Assembly (NCBI RefSeq): GCF_002101815.1
Contig: NZ_LQPM01000030.1
Coordinates: forward strand, 186,001-250,000
Length of the DNA: 64,000 nucleotides
Direction: 5' to 3'
From: Mycobacterium paraense
Lineage (GTDB): Bacteria > Actinomycetota > Actinomycetes > Mycobacteriales > Mycobacteriaceae
The notes beneath the pieces are model-generated. The model saw nothing but the letters and a program-made list of their open reading frames with translations. It made no database searches and was not told the DNA's origin. This document shows, piece after piece, positions 24,978 to 33,868 of this stretch (its first letter is position 1; each line of letters starts with the position of its first letter). Position numbers and translations under genes: made by a program.

Positions 24978-25672
24978 ATGCCGCGTGCCGTGCTGGTGGT
25001 GACCCTGCTCGTGGCCGCCTGCCTGGGGGTGCCCGCACCGCGGTCGTCGGCCACCACGGGCTGCGCGCCCGGCGGGGCGCCTCCCCCGGCCGGCGCCGCC
25101 CAGCGCACCGTCAGCGATCTGGACTGGGACGGCCAGCCGGACACGCTGTGGGTCGGGCAGTTTCGCGACGGCTCGGGCCGGACCGTGCGGGTCGTCGGGA
25201 TCACGACGGCCAGCGGCGCCAACTCCGCCGTGCAGGTGCAGTCGGCCAGCCCAATCCCCTTGAGCGCCATGGCAATCGATGCCCAGCAGGATGGGCAGCA
25301 CCAGGTCATCGTCAGCGACGGCCGCGGCGCGCACCTGTACGTGTTCGCCGACTGCCGGCTGCAGACCGTCTCCGACAACCAGGGCGCACCGTTCCTGTTC
25401 GACCTGCAGGACCTGCGCGAGAACGGCACCGGGATCGGATGCACCAACCTCGGGCCGCCGCTGCCCGGCCGTCACCTGGTCGGGTTGCGCGCGTCCAACC
25501 AGGACGGCCAGTGGACGGTGCGCCGCACCGAGATCGACCTCAACGGCACCCTGGCTACCATCGGAGCGTCCGACACCCTGACGGCCACGTCCGCGCAGGA
25601 CCCGGCGGTGGTCGCCGCGCAGACGATCACCTGCGGCGACCTCACCATGAGCAAGGACGGAGTTCGACAGCC

Positions 25673-25676
<4 letters not shown>
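24978..25676 (+). CDS. Putative lipoprotein of unknown function
   Basis: A 232-residue exported protein. The N-terminus MPRAVLVVTLLVAAC ends in a lipobox-like VAAC. The mature part is low in helices, with SDLDWDGQPDTLWVGQF, a pattern resembling FG-GAP/VCBS calcium-binding repeats (DxDxDGxxD), and four further Cys. It is linked to menB by a TTGA overlap (25673-25676), so it is translated together with a menaquinone enzyme. No homologue recognised in H37Rv at this place. Confidence 0.75.
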
Positions 25677-26575
<899 letters not shown>

Positions 26576-26595
26576 GGCGGCTTCGCGCCCCCGCC

Positions 26596-26607
26596 TAGAC
26601 TCCTCGC
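26596..26607 (+). promoter_or_regulatory. Putative leaderless promoter of the SDR gene
   Basis: TAGACT (26596-26601) is followed by six bases and the GTG start, fitting TANNNT-N6-GTG. No Shine-Dalgarno is visible. This gives the SDR a promoter of its own within the rightward run. Confidence 0.4.
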
Positions 26608-27498
26608 GTGAGCAAGAGTCCCCTTGGCAGGTTCCGAGACCAGCTGGTGCTGGCGACCATGCGACCGCCCGCGGCGCCGCAAATCCTGGTCAACCGTCCC
26701 GCGATCAAACCGGTCGACCTCGACGGCAAGCGGATCCTGCTGACCGGGGCTTCGTCGGGAATCGGCGAGGCCGGGGCCGAACAGCTGGCCCGCGAAGGCG
26801 CGACGGTGGTCGTGGTCGCGCGCCGCCAGGACCTGCTCGACTCCGTGGCGGACCGCATCACCAAGGCCGGCGGGGCCGCCGTCGCCATCCCGTGCGACGT
26901 CTCCGACATGGACGCCGTCGACGCGCTGGTGGCCGACGTCGAGAAGCGCCTCGGCGGCATCGACATCCTGATCAACAACGCCGGCCGGTCCATCCGGAGG
27001 CCGCTGGCCGAGTCGCTGGAACGCTGGCACGACGTCGAGCGGACCATGGTGCTCAACTACTACGCGCCGCTGCGGCTGATCCGCGGGCTGGCGCCGGGGA
27101 TGCTGGAGCGCGGCGACGGACACATCATCAACGTCTCGACGTGGGGCGTGCTGTCGGAGGCGTCGCCGCTGTTCTCGGTCTACAACGCGTCGAAGGCCGC
27201 ACTGTCGACGGTGAGCCGGGTCGTGGAAACCGAGTGGGGCCGCAAGGGCGTGCACTCCACCACGCTGTACTACCCGCTGGTGGCCACGCCGATGATCGCG
27301 CCGACCAAGGCCTACGACGGGATGCCCGCGCTGACGTCCGAGGAGGCCGCCGAGTGGATGGTCACCGCGGCGCGTACCCGGCCGGTGCGCATCGCCCCCC
27401 GGATGGCCATCGCGGCCAAGGCGCTGGACACGTTCGGCCCCCGCTGGGTCAACACGCTGATGCAGCGGCAGAGCATCCAGCCCAACCACGAGGCCTGA
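26608..27498 (+). CDS. Short-chain dehydrogenase (Rv0547c-like)
   Basis: A 296-residue SDR with an N-terminal extension of about 38 residues before the Rossmann loop TGASSGIG (about 47-54). NNAGRSIRR, catalytic Ser in INVSTWG, and Tyr-Lys in YNASK follow. The C-terminus is hydrophobic/amphipathic, as in SDRs acting on membrane lipids. GTG start. It sits in the conserved menB-to-pitA order. Substrate unknown; acyl or mycolate-type ketones are a guess from related mycobacterial SDRs. Confidence 0.88.
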   Translation: MSKSPLGRFRDQLVLATMRPPAAPQILVNRPAIKPVDLDGKRILLTGASSGIGEAGAEQLAREGATVVVVARRQDLLDSVADRITKAGGAAVAIPCDVSDMDAVDALVADVEKRLGGIDILINNAGRSIRRPLAESLERWHDVERTMVLNYYAPLRLIRGLAPGMLERGDGHIINVSTWGVLSEASPLFSVYNASKAALSTVSRVVETEWGRKGVHSTTLYYPLVATPMIAPTKAYDGMPALTSEEAAEWMVTAARTRPVRIAPRMAIAAKALDTFGPRWVNTLMQRQSIQPNHEA

Positions 27499-27544
27499 CC
27501 GCCGGGACACCGTCGCGGCCGCCGCGCGTGATAGACACGACGGT

Positions 27545-27934
27545 ATGGAGATCCTGGCCAGCCGGATGCTGCTCCGGCCGGCGGACTATCAGCGGTCGTT
27601 GAGGTTCTACCGCGACGAGATCGGGCTGGCGATCGCCCGCGAGTACGGCGCGGGCACCGTGTTTTTCGCGGGGCAGTCTTTGCTGGAGTTGGCCGGTTAC
27701 GGCTCGCCGGACCACTCCCGCGGGCCCTTCCCCGGTGCGCTGTGGCTGCAGGTCCGCGACATCGCCGCGACCCAGGCCGAGCTGCAGGGCCGGGGGGTGC
27801 CGATCGCCCGCGAGGCGCGCCGCGAACCGTGGGGCCTACACGAGATGCACGTGACCGATCCGGACGGCATCACACTGATTTTCATCGAGGTTCCGGGGGA
27901 TCATCCGCTGCGCCGCGACACCCGCGGCGATTGA
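27545..27934 (+). CDS. Glyoxalase/VOC superfamily protein (Rv0546c-like)
   Basis: A 129-residue protein with the two beta-alpha-beta-beta-beta modules of the vicinal oxygen chelate fold: RPADYQRSLRFYRDEIGL, then LELAGYG, and the second module ending HVTDPDGITLIFIEVP. Metal ligands would be a residue in the first module plus the Glu at the end (FIEVP). The ATG follows a TAGACA element by seven bases. Members include lactoylglutathione lyases and resistance proteins; the specific role is unknown. Confidence 0.85.
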   Translation: MEILASRMLLRPADYQRSLRFYRDEIGLAIAREYGAGTVFFAGQSLLELAGYGSPDHSRGPFPGALWLQVRDIAATQAELQGRGVPIAREARREPWGLHEMHVTDPDGITLIFIEVPGDHPLRRDTRGD

Positions 27935-28048
27935 GGGGAACACCGGGTTAACGAGCGGCTAACATCTGACGACAAGTCAAGGTACACCTGCGTTTCGGCT
28001 CTTTCTCCGTTCGACAATTTAAGCCCCCTACTACGAGAATCAGGCGCT

Positions 28049-29293
28049 GTGAACATCGATTTGTTCCTCCTCATCATTGTCGTAATCACGGCACTCGCTT
28101 TCGATTTCACCAACGGCTTCCACGACACCGGCAACGCGATGGCAACGTCCATTGCCAGCGGCGCGCTGGCGCCCAAGGCCGCCGTCGCGCTGTCGGCGGT
28201 GCTGAACCTGGTCGGCGCGTTCATGTCGACCGCCGTCGCGGCCACGATCGCCAAGGGCCTCATCGACGGGCACATCGTGACGCTGGAATTGGTGTTTGCC
28301 GGCCTCGTCGGCGGCATCGTCTGGAACCTGCTCACCTGGCTCCTCGGCATCCCCTCGAGCTCGTCGCACGCGCTGATCGGCGGCATCGTCGGCGCCACGC
28401 TCGCCGCGGTCGGCGCGCACGGGGTGATCTGGAAGGGCCTGGTGTCCAAGGTCCTCATCCCGGCCGTCGTCGCCGCGATCCTGGCCATCGTGGTCGGGGC
28501 GATCGCGACCTGGCTGGTCTACCGGATCACCCGCGGCATCCCGACCAAGCGCACGGAGGCCGGGTTCCGGTACGGCCAGTGGGGCTCGGCCTCGCTGGTC
28601 TCGCTGGCGCACGGCACCGGTGACGCCCAGAAGACGATGGGCATCATCTTCCTGGGGCTGATGTCCTACGGCGCGGTCAGCAAGACCGAGTCCGCGCCGC
28701 CGCTGTGGGTGATCGTGTGCTGCGCCCTGGCCATGGCGGCGGGCACCTACCTCGGCGGCTGGCGCATCATCCGCACCCTGGGCAAGGGCCTGGTCGAGAT
28801 CAAGTCCCCGCAGGGCATGGCGGCCGAATCCTCTTCGGCGGCGGTCATTTTGCTGTCCACCCACTTCGGCTACGCGCTGTCGACGACGCAGGTCTGCACC
28901 GGTTCGGTGCTGGGCAGCGGGCTGGGCAAGCCCGGCGGCGAGGTGCGCTGGGGCGTGGCCGGCCGGATGGTCGTCGCGTGGCTGATCACGCTTCCGTCGG
29001 CCGGGCTGGTCGGGGCGATCACCTACTGGATCGTGCACGTCATCGGCGGGTACCCCGGCGCGATCATCGGCTTCGGCCTGCTGGTCGCCGTCTCGACGGT
29101 GATCTACATCCGGTCGCGGCGGGTCAAGGTCGACCACAAGAACGTCAACGCCGAATGGGAAGGCAGCCTCACGGCCGGTCTCGAAGGCTCGGACGAACAT
29201 CCGCCCTCCGATACCGGGCCCAAAGTCGGCACCGGGGCCTCGGCCCGGTCCGGCTCCGACGACGACACGGTGAGCGCGGGGAGCCCCTCATGA
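28049..29293 (+). CDS. pitA: Low-affinity inorganic phosphate transporter PitA
   Basis: A PiT-family proton- or cation-coupled phosphate carrier in the inner membrane. The 414-residue protein has the duplicated family signature: DFTNGFHDTGNAMATSIASGAL near the N-terminus and SLAHGTGDAQKTMGIIF in the second half, with about ten membrane helices and a hydrophilic C-terminal tail. GTG start at 28049. Its stop overlaps the ATG of the next small membrane protein (ATGA), the same pairing as Rv0545c-Rv0544c. Confidence 0.93.
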   Translation: MNIDLFLLIIVVITALAFDFTNGFHDTGNAMATSIASGALAPKAAVALSAVLNLVGAFMSTAVAATIAKGLIDGHIVTLELVFAGLVGGIVWNLLTWLLGIPSSSSHALIGGIVGATLAAVGAHGVIWKGLVSKVLIPAVVAAILAIVVGAIATWLVYRITRGIPTKRTEAGFRYGQWGSASLVSLAHGTGDAQKTMGIIFLGLMSYGAVSKTESAPPLWVIVCCALAMAAGTYLGGWRIIRTLGKGLVEIKSPQGMAAESSSAAVILLSTHFGYALSTTQVCTGSVLGSGLGKPGGEVRWGVAGRMVVAWLITLPSAGLVGAITYWIVHVIGGYPGAIIGFGLLVAVSTVIYIRSRRVKVDHKNVNAEWEGSLTAGLEGSDEHPPSDTGPKVGTGASARSGSDDDTVSAGSPS

Positions 29294-29595
29294 GCCACTT
29301 CGGCGACTGGTTCAACTACGAGGCCTCGATGAAGATCCTCGTGTTCAGCATGCTGGCCGGTGCCGCACTGCCCGGGCTGTTCGCCCTGGGCCTGCGGTTC
29401 CACGCCGTCGGCGGCGGGCAGGTCAGCACCGACGGCAGCTCACCGCACAAGAATCCGGTGCTGCTGGGGATCGCCTGGCTGATCTACGCGGTGGTGCTGG
29501 CGGTGATCGCGTTCGCGCTGCTGTACATCTCCCGCGACTTCATCGCCCACCAGCTGGGCCAGCCCTTTCTCGGGGCCAAGCCACCCCACAAGTAG
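29290..29595 (+). CDS. Small two-span membrane protein coupled to pitA (Rv0544c-like)
   Basis: A 101-residue protein with two hydrophobic helices (about 14-36 and 59-83) and charged ends. Its ATG overlaps the pitA stop as ATGA (29290-29293), so production is tied to the transporter. It could be an accessory subunit of PitA, but this is inference from coupling alone. No known domain recognised. Confidence 0.8.
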   Translation: MSHFGDWFNYEASMKILVFSMLAGAALPGLFALGLRFHAVGGGQVSTDGSSPHKNPVLLGIAWLIYAVVLAVIAFALLYISRDFIAHQLGQPFLGAKPPHK

Positions 29596-29642
29596 CATCG
29601 AATCGTCCACCCAGCCGAGCCCCCGCGCGGAGGGATAGCGAA

Positions 29643-29945
29643 GTGAACGGATTCCTGAATTCGATTGTGTCGTGGCTGCGCGCGGGCTATCCGGAGGGCG
29701 TCCCGCCGACCGACACCTTCCCGGTGCTGGCCCTGCTGACCCGCCGGTTGGGCCACGACGAGGTGATCGCGGTGGCGCACGAGCTCATGGAGCGCGGCTG
29801 CTTCGACGACATCGACATCGGTGTGGCGATCACCCAGATCACCGACGAGCTGCCGTCGCAGGAAGACGTCGAGCGGGTGCGGGCCCGGCTGGCCGCCCAC
29901 GGCTGGCCGTTCGACGAGCCCCAGGACGCCCAGGACCCCGCATAG
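29643..29945 (+). CDS. DUF3349 helical protein (Rv0543c-like)
   Basis: A 100-residue acidic helical protein without signal or membrane segments. FLNSIVSWLRAGYPEGVPPTDTFPVLALLTRRL and the later DIDIGVAITQITDELPS are typical of DUF3349. The M. tuberculosis homologue has a solved solution structure but no assigned function. GGAGGG lies about nine bases before the GTG start at 29643. It is followed by menE. Confidence 0.88.
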   Translation: MNGFLNSIVSWLRAGYPEGVPPTDTFPVLALLTRRLGHDEVIAVAHELMERGCFDDIDIGVAITQITDELPSQEDVERVRARLAAHGWPFDEPQDAQDPA

Positions 29946-29989
29946 CCGTCCTGCGCGCGCTGGGCGTCCCACCGGGTTCCGCCGCCGCG

Positions 29990-31096
29990 GTGCTGCTGCC
30001 CGCCCTGGAAGGTGTGCTGGACGGCCGTGAGCCCGCCCTGGTGGCGGTGCCGCCCGGCGACGACGGCACGCAGCGCGCCCTGCGGGCCGGCGAGGCGATC
30101 GACGACGACGTGGCCCTGGTGGTGGCAACGTCGGGAACCACCGGCGCGCCCAAGGGTGCGCTGCTGACCGCGGCGGCGCTGACGGCCAGCGCTACCGCGA
30201 CCCACCAGCGCCTCGGCGGGCCCGGCGCCTGGCTGCTGGCCCTGCCGCCGCACCACATCGCCGGGCTGCAGGTGCTGGTGCGCAGCGTGCTGGCCGGCTC
30301 GGCGCCCGTCGAGCTGGACGTGTCGGGCGGCTTCGACGTCGGCGAATTGCCCGCTGCGGTAAGGCGATTGGGCTCCGGCCGGCGCTACACCTCGCTGGTC
30401 GCCGCGCAGCTGGCCAAGGCGCTGGCCGACCCGGCGGCCGCGGCCGCGCTGGCCGAACTGGACGCCGTGCTCCTCGGCGGCGGGCCGGCGCCCCGGCCGA
30501 TCCTGGACGCCGCCGCGGCGGCGGGCATCGCGGTGGTGCGCACCTACGGCATGAGCGAGACCGCCGGCGGCTGCGTCTACGACGGTGTCCCGCTGGACGG
30601 GGTGCGCGTGCGCGTCGGCGCCGACGGGCGCATCGTCATCGGTGGCGCGACGCTGGCCAAGGGCTATCGCAACCCGGTCGACCCCGACCCGTTCGCCGAG
30701 CCGGGCTGGTTTTACACCGACGACCTGGGCGCCGTGTCCGAGTCGGGCGTCCTGACCGTGCTGGGCCGCGCCGACGACGCGATCAGCACCGGCGGGTTGA
30801 CCGTGCTCCCGCAGCCGGTCGAGGCCGCGCTGGGCACCCATCCCGCGGTCGGCGACTGCGCGGTGTTCGGTGTCCCCGACGACCGGCTGGGTCAGCGGGT
30901 GGTCGCCGCGATCGTGGTGCGCGACGGCAGCGACGCGCCGACCCTGCAGGCGCTGCGGACGCACCTGGCGGGCACGCTGGACGCCACCGCCGCGCCGCGC
31001 GAGCTGCACGTCGTCGAGGCGCTGCCTCGCCGCGGGATCGGCAAGGTGGACCGGGCCGCGCTGGTGCGCCGGTTCGCCGGCGCGGGCGATCAATAG
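29990..31096 (+). CDS. menE: o-Succinylbenzoate-CoA ligase MenE
   Basis: An AMP-forming ligase that activates o-succinylbenzoate for MenB. P-loop VVATSGTTGAPKGA (about 42-55), LLGGGPAP, TYGMSETAGGCVYDG, GWFYTDDLG, GRADDAISTGG and the C-terminal Lys in RRGIGKVDRAAL are all present. The start is uncertain: GTG 29990 gives 368 residues, near the length of other mycobacterial MenE, but similarity-like sequence (AVLRALGVPPGS) extends in frame up to the preceding gene with no ATG or GTG, so a CTG or other start is possible. It is shorter at the N-terminus than fatty acyl-CoA ligases, as is normal for MenE. Confidence 0.9.
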   Translation: MLLPALEGVLDGREPALVAVPPGDDGTQRALRAGEAIDDDVALVVATSGTTGAPKGALLTAAALTASATATHQRLGGPGAWLLALPPHHIAGLQVLVRSVLAGSAPVELDVSGGFDVGELPAAVRRLGSGRRYTSLVAAQLAKALADPAAAAALAELDAVLLGGGPAPRPILDAAAAAGIAVVRTYGMSETAGGCVYDGVPLDGVRVRVGADGRIVIGGATLAKGYRNPVDPDPFAEPGWFYTDDLGAVSESGVLTVLGRADDAISTGGLTVLPQPVEAALGTHPAVGDCAVFGVPDDRLGQRVVAAIVVRDGSDAPTLQALRTHLAGTLDATAAPRELHVVEALPRRGIGKVDRAALVRRFAGAGDQ

Positions 31097-31107
31097 GCTG
31101 GTCGATC

Positions 31108-32460
31108 GTGAGGGTCGCGCGACGGGAGTGGGCAGCCGTCGCGGTCGGGGTCGTCCTGGTGGCGGCGGCGTTCGTCCTGCCGCGCCTGCACTGGGGCGTG
31201 CGGCCGCGGCTGGACGTGGGCCAGGAGCGGTTCGGCACGCATGCCGGGGCCTCGCCGATCTTCGGGGCGTGGGAGATCCACGCCAGCTGGGGCACCGGCC
31301 CGGCGATTCTGATCGCCGTGGCCGCGGTGGTGTGGGGATCTGCTGTGGCGCAACGCCTTTCGTGGCGTGCGCTGACGCTGGGGACCTGGGCCACCGCCTG
31401 CGCGTGGGCGTTCGCGCTGGCGATGATCGACGGCTGGCAGCGCGGCTTCGCCGGGCGGTTGACCACCCGCGACGAGTACCTGTCGCAGGTGCCGACGATC
31501 ACCGACATACCGGCCGCCGTCCGCACCTTCTCCAGCCGCATCGTGGACTACCAGCCGAACTCGTGGACCACCCACGTCTCGGGGCACCCGCCGGGCGCGC
31601 TCTTGACGTTCGTGTGGCTGGACCGGATCGGGCTGCACGGCGGCGCGTGGGCGGGGCTGCTGTGCCTGCTGGTGGGTTCCAGCGCGGCCGCGGCCGTGGT
31701 GATCGCCGTGCGCGCGCTCGCCGACGAACGCACGGCGCGCCTGGCGGCGCCGTTCGTCGCGGTCGCGCCGACGGCGATCTGGGTGGCCGTCTCGGCCGAC
31801 GGGTACTTCGCCGGCGTCGCGGCCTGGGGGCTGGCGCTGTTGGCCGTGGCGGTACACCGCCGCGTCCGGTTTCCCGCGCTGCTCGCGGCGGCGGCCGGCC
31901 TGCTACTGGGCTGGAGCGTGTTTCTGAGCTACGGCCTGGTGCTGCTGGGCCTGCCGGCCTTGGCGGTGCTGGTCTCGGCGTCCGATTGGCGAGCGGTGCT
32001 GCGCGCGCTGGGCCCCGCGGCGCTGACCTCGCTGGCGGTGGCGGTGGCGTTCGCCGTGGCGGGGTTCTACTGGTTCGACGGCTATACCCTTGTGCAGCAA
32101 CGCTATTGGCAGGGCATCGCCAAGGACCGGCCGTTTCAGTACTGGAGCTGGGCCAACCTGGCCTGCGTGGTGTGCGCGATCGGGCTGGGCAGCGTCGCCG
32201 GGATCAGCCGGTTGTTCGACGCGGCCGCCGTCCGGCGGCGTTCCGGTTTCCACCTGGTGCTGCTGGCGATGCTGGCCGCCATCGTGTTCGCCGACCTCAG
32301 CATGCTGAGCAAGGCCGAGGTCGAACGGATCTGGCTGCCGTTCACCGTCTGGCTCACCGCGGCGCCGGCTCTGCTGCCGGTCCGCTCACATCGGTTGTGG
32401 TTGGCGGTCAACGCCGTCGGCGCCCTGCTGATCAACACCGTCATGGTCACCAACTGGTGA
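31108..32460 (+). CDS. Integral membrane protein, GT-C-like (Rv0541c-like)
   Basis: A 450-residue protein with about ten to twelve predicted membrane helices and an early extracytoplasmic loop holding HVSGHPPGALL and an upstream acidic pair (TTRDEYLSQVP). This layout resembles GT-C glycosyltransferases that use polyprenyl-linked sugars, but the catalytic Asp pair is not certain. TAGGCT lies eight bases before the GTG, overlapping the menE stop, so it may have its own leaderless promoter. Convergent with the glycosyltransferase pair at 32538-33853. Substrate unknown. Confidence 0.8.
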   Translation: MRVARREWAAVAVGVVLVAAAFVLPRLHWGVRPRLDVGQERFGTHAGASPIFGAWEIHASWGTGPAILIAVAAVVWGSAVAQRLSWRALTLGTWATACAWAFALAMIDGWQRGFAGRLTTRDEYLSQVPTITDIPAAVRTFSSRIVDYQPNSWTTHVSGHPPGALLTFVWLDRIGLHGGAWAGLLCLLVGSSAAAAVVIAVRALADERTARLAAPFVAVAPTAIWVAVSADGYFAGVAAWGLALLAVAVHRRVRFPALLAAAAGLLLGWSVFLSYGLVLLGLPALAVLVSASDWRAVLRALGPAALTSLAVAVAFAVAGFYWFDGYTLVQQRYWQGIAKDRPFQYWSWANLACVVCAIGLGSVAGISRLFDAAAVRRRSGFHLVLLAMLAAIVFADLSMLSKAEVERIWLPFTVWLTAAPALLPVRSHRLWLAVNAVGALLINTVMVTNW

Positions 32461-32537
32461 GCCGGGCTGTGCCACCGAGACGGTAATTTCGCAGGCCTTC
32501 ACTCGCATTTTGTCTGCGGATTTTCAGGCTCGGCGGC

Positions 32538-33200
32538 TCAGAGGCCGGCGGCGCGGGTGACCCGAGCGAAGCGGCTCGCCGGCCCGCACGCGTCGCGGAC
32601 CACCGCGATGTCGTCGACGACGTCGACGTCGGCCAGGCGCTGCACCTCGGCCACGCCGATGCCGTTGTCGCGCAACGCCCGCAGCGTGAGCTCACCCGTG
32701 TCGGGCTGGGACATCGGCACGCCGCGCAGGCACTCCGCCATCGTCGGCGCCCCCACCCCGAGCACCCACCAGCCGCCGTCGAGGGCCAGGCCGAGGATCG
32801 CCGGCGCGTCCAGCAGCCGGCCCGCGCAGTCGGCCAACAGCCCGGCGGTGACCTGCGGGGTGTCCATCCCGATCTGCAGGACCGGATACCCGTCGGCCGA
32901 GTCGGCGTGGGCGTTCGCGAGCCGGTCGGCAAAGTCGTTGCCGCGCTGCGGGATCACGGCGAAGGCCTCGAGCCGCTGCCGGAGCTCGGCGGCGCGGGCC
33001 GCGGCGTCCAGATCGCCGGTGAGGGCCACCACCCGCGCCACGACCGGCGCGGCGGCCACCGCGTCCAGCGTGTCCAGCAGCGCGGCCGCGGCGATGTCGG
33101 CGGCGACGCGGTCCCCCACCGTCGCCGCCAGCCGCGTCTTGGCCCGGCCGGGCTCCGGCGCCTTGGCGACCACGAGCACGGTCACCGGCAGGTCGCTCAC
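32538..33200 (-). CDS. DUF2064/TIGR04282-type glycosyltransferase-like protein
   Basis: A 220-residue protein of nucleotidyl/glycosyl transferase A fold. The N-terminal VVAKAPEPGRAKTRLA is the DUF2064 signature; QIGMDTPQVTAGLL carries the D-T pair expected for metal binding, and LALDGGWWVLGVG follows. Such proteins commonly sit beside a GT2 partner. The GTG start overlaps the stop of the GT2 gene as GTGA (33197-33200), so they are made together. The product of the pair is unknown. Confidence 0.87.
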   Translation of the reverse strand: MSDLPVTVLVVAKAPEPGRAKTRLAATVGDRVAADIAAAALLDTLDAVAAAPVVARVVALTGDLDAAARAAELRQRLEAFAVIPQRGNDFADRLANAHADSADGYPVLQIGMDTPQVTAGLLADCAGRLLDAPAILGLALDGGWWVLGVGAPTMAECLRGVPMSQPDTGELTLRALRDNGIGVAEVQRLADVDVVDDIAVVRDACGPASRFARVTRAAGL

Positions 33201-33853
33201 GAAATCACCTTCCAGAAGTCCAGGATCGCGGTGACGCTGCCCCGCAGCGAGCCGCTGACCTTCGACTTGCCGCCCGTGCGCGGGCCGTAGCTGACGTCGA
33301 GCTCGACCACCCGCCAGCCCGCGGCCGCCGCCCGGACCAGCAGTTCCAGGGGGTAACCCGAACGCCGGTCGGCGACAGCGAGATTCAGCAGCGCGTCCCG
33401 GCGGGCGACCCGCATCGGCGCGATGTCGTGCACCGGCAGGCCGTGGCGGGTGCGCAGCCGCCAGCTCATCACGACGGTCCCGACGCGGGCGACCCACGGC
33501 CAGTGCAGGCCGGGCACCGGGCGGCGCCGGCCGGTCACCAGGTCGGCGCCGCCGTCGAGCGCGTCCACCAGCCGGGGCAGGTCGCCGGGGTCCATCGAGC
33601 CGTCGGCGTCGATGACCGCGACGATCGGGGTGGTCGCGGCGACGACGCCCGCGTGCACCGCGGAGCCGTACCCCGGCCGCGGTTCGGCGACGACCTCGGC
33701 GCCGTGCCGGGCCGCGACCGCCGCGGTGCCGTCGGTGCTGTTGTTGTCCACCACCAGCGCCCGATAGCCGGGCGGGATGGCCGCCAGCACCCCCGGCAGC
33801 GACTCTTCCTCGTTGAGACACGGCAGCACGACCGTGACCGCGTCCTGGGGCAT
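33197..33853 (-). CDS. GT2 family glycosyltransferase (Rv0539-like)
   Basis: A 218-residue cytosolic GT-A enzyme of the polyprenyl-phosphate sugar synthase type. PCLNEEESLPGVL opens the fold, VVDNNSTDGTA binds the nucleotide, AVIDADGSMDPGDLPRLV carries the DxD, and a GRRRPVPGLH loop follows. There are no membrane helices, so it must act at the membrane surface or with a partner. It lies upstream of and overlaps the DUF2064 gene, and is 15 bases downstream of the Thr/Pro-rich membrane protein gene. Confidence 0.88.
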   Translation of the reverse strand: MPQDAVTVVLPCLNEEESLPGVLAAIPPGYRALVVDNNSTDGTAAVAARHGAEVVAEPRPGYGSAVHAGVVAATTPIVAVIDADGSMDPGDLPRLVDALDGGADLVTGRRRPVPGLHWPWVARVGTVVMSWRLRTRHGLPVHDIAPMRVARRDALLNLAVADRRSGYPLELLVRAAAAGWRVVELDVSYGPRTGGKSKVSGSLRGSVTAILDFWKVIS

Positions 33854-33868
33854 CGGGTCAGGCCACGA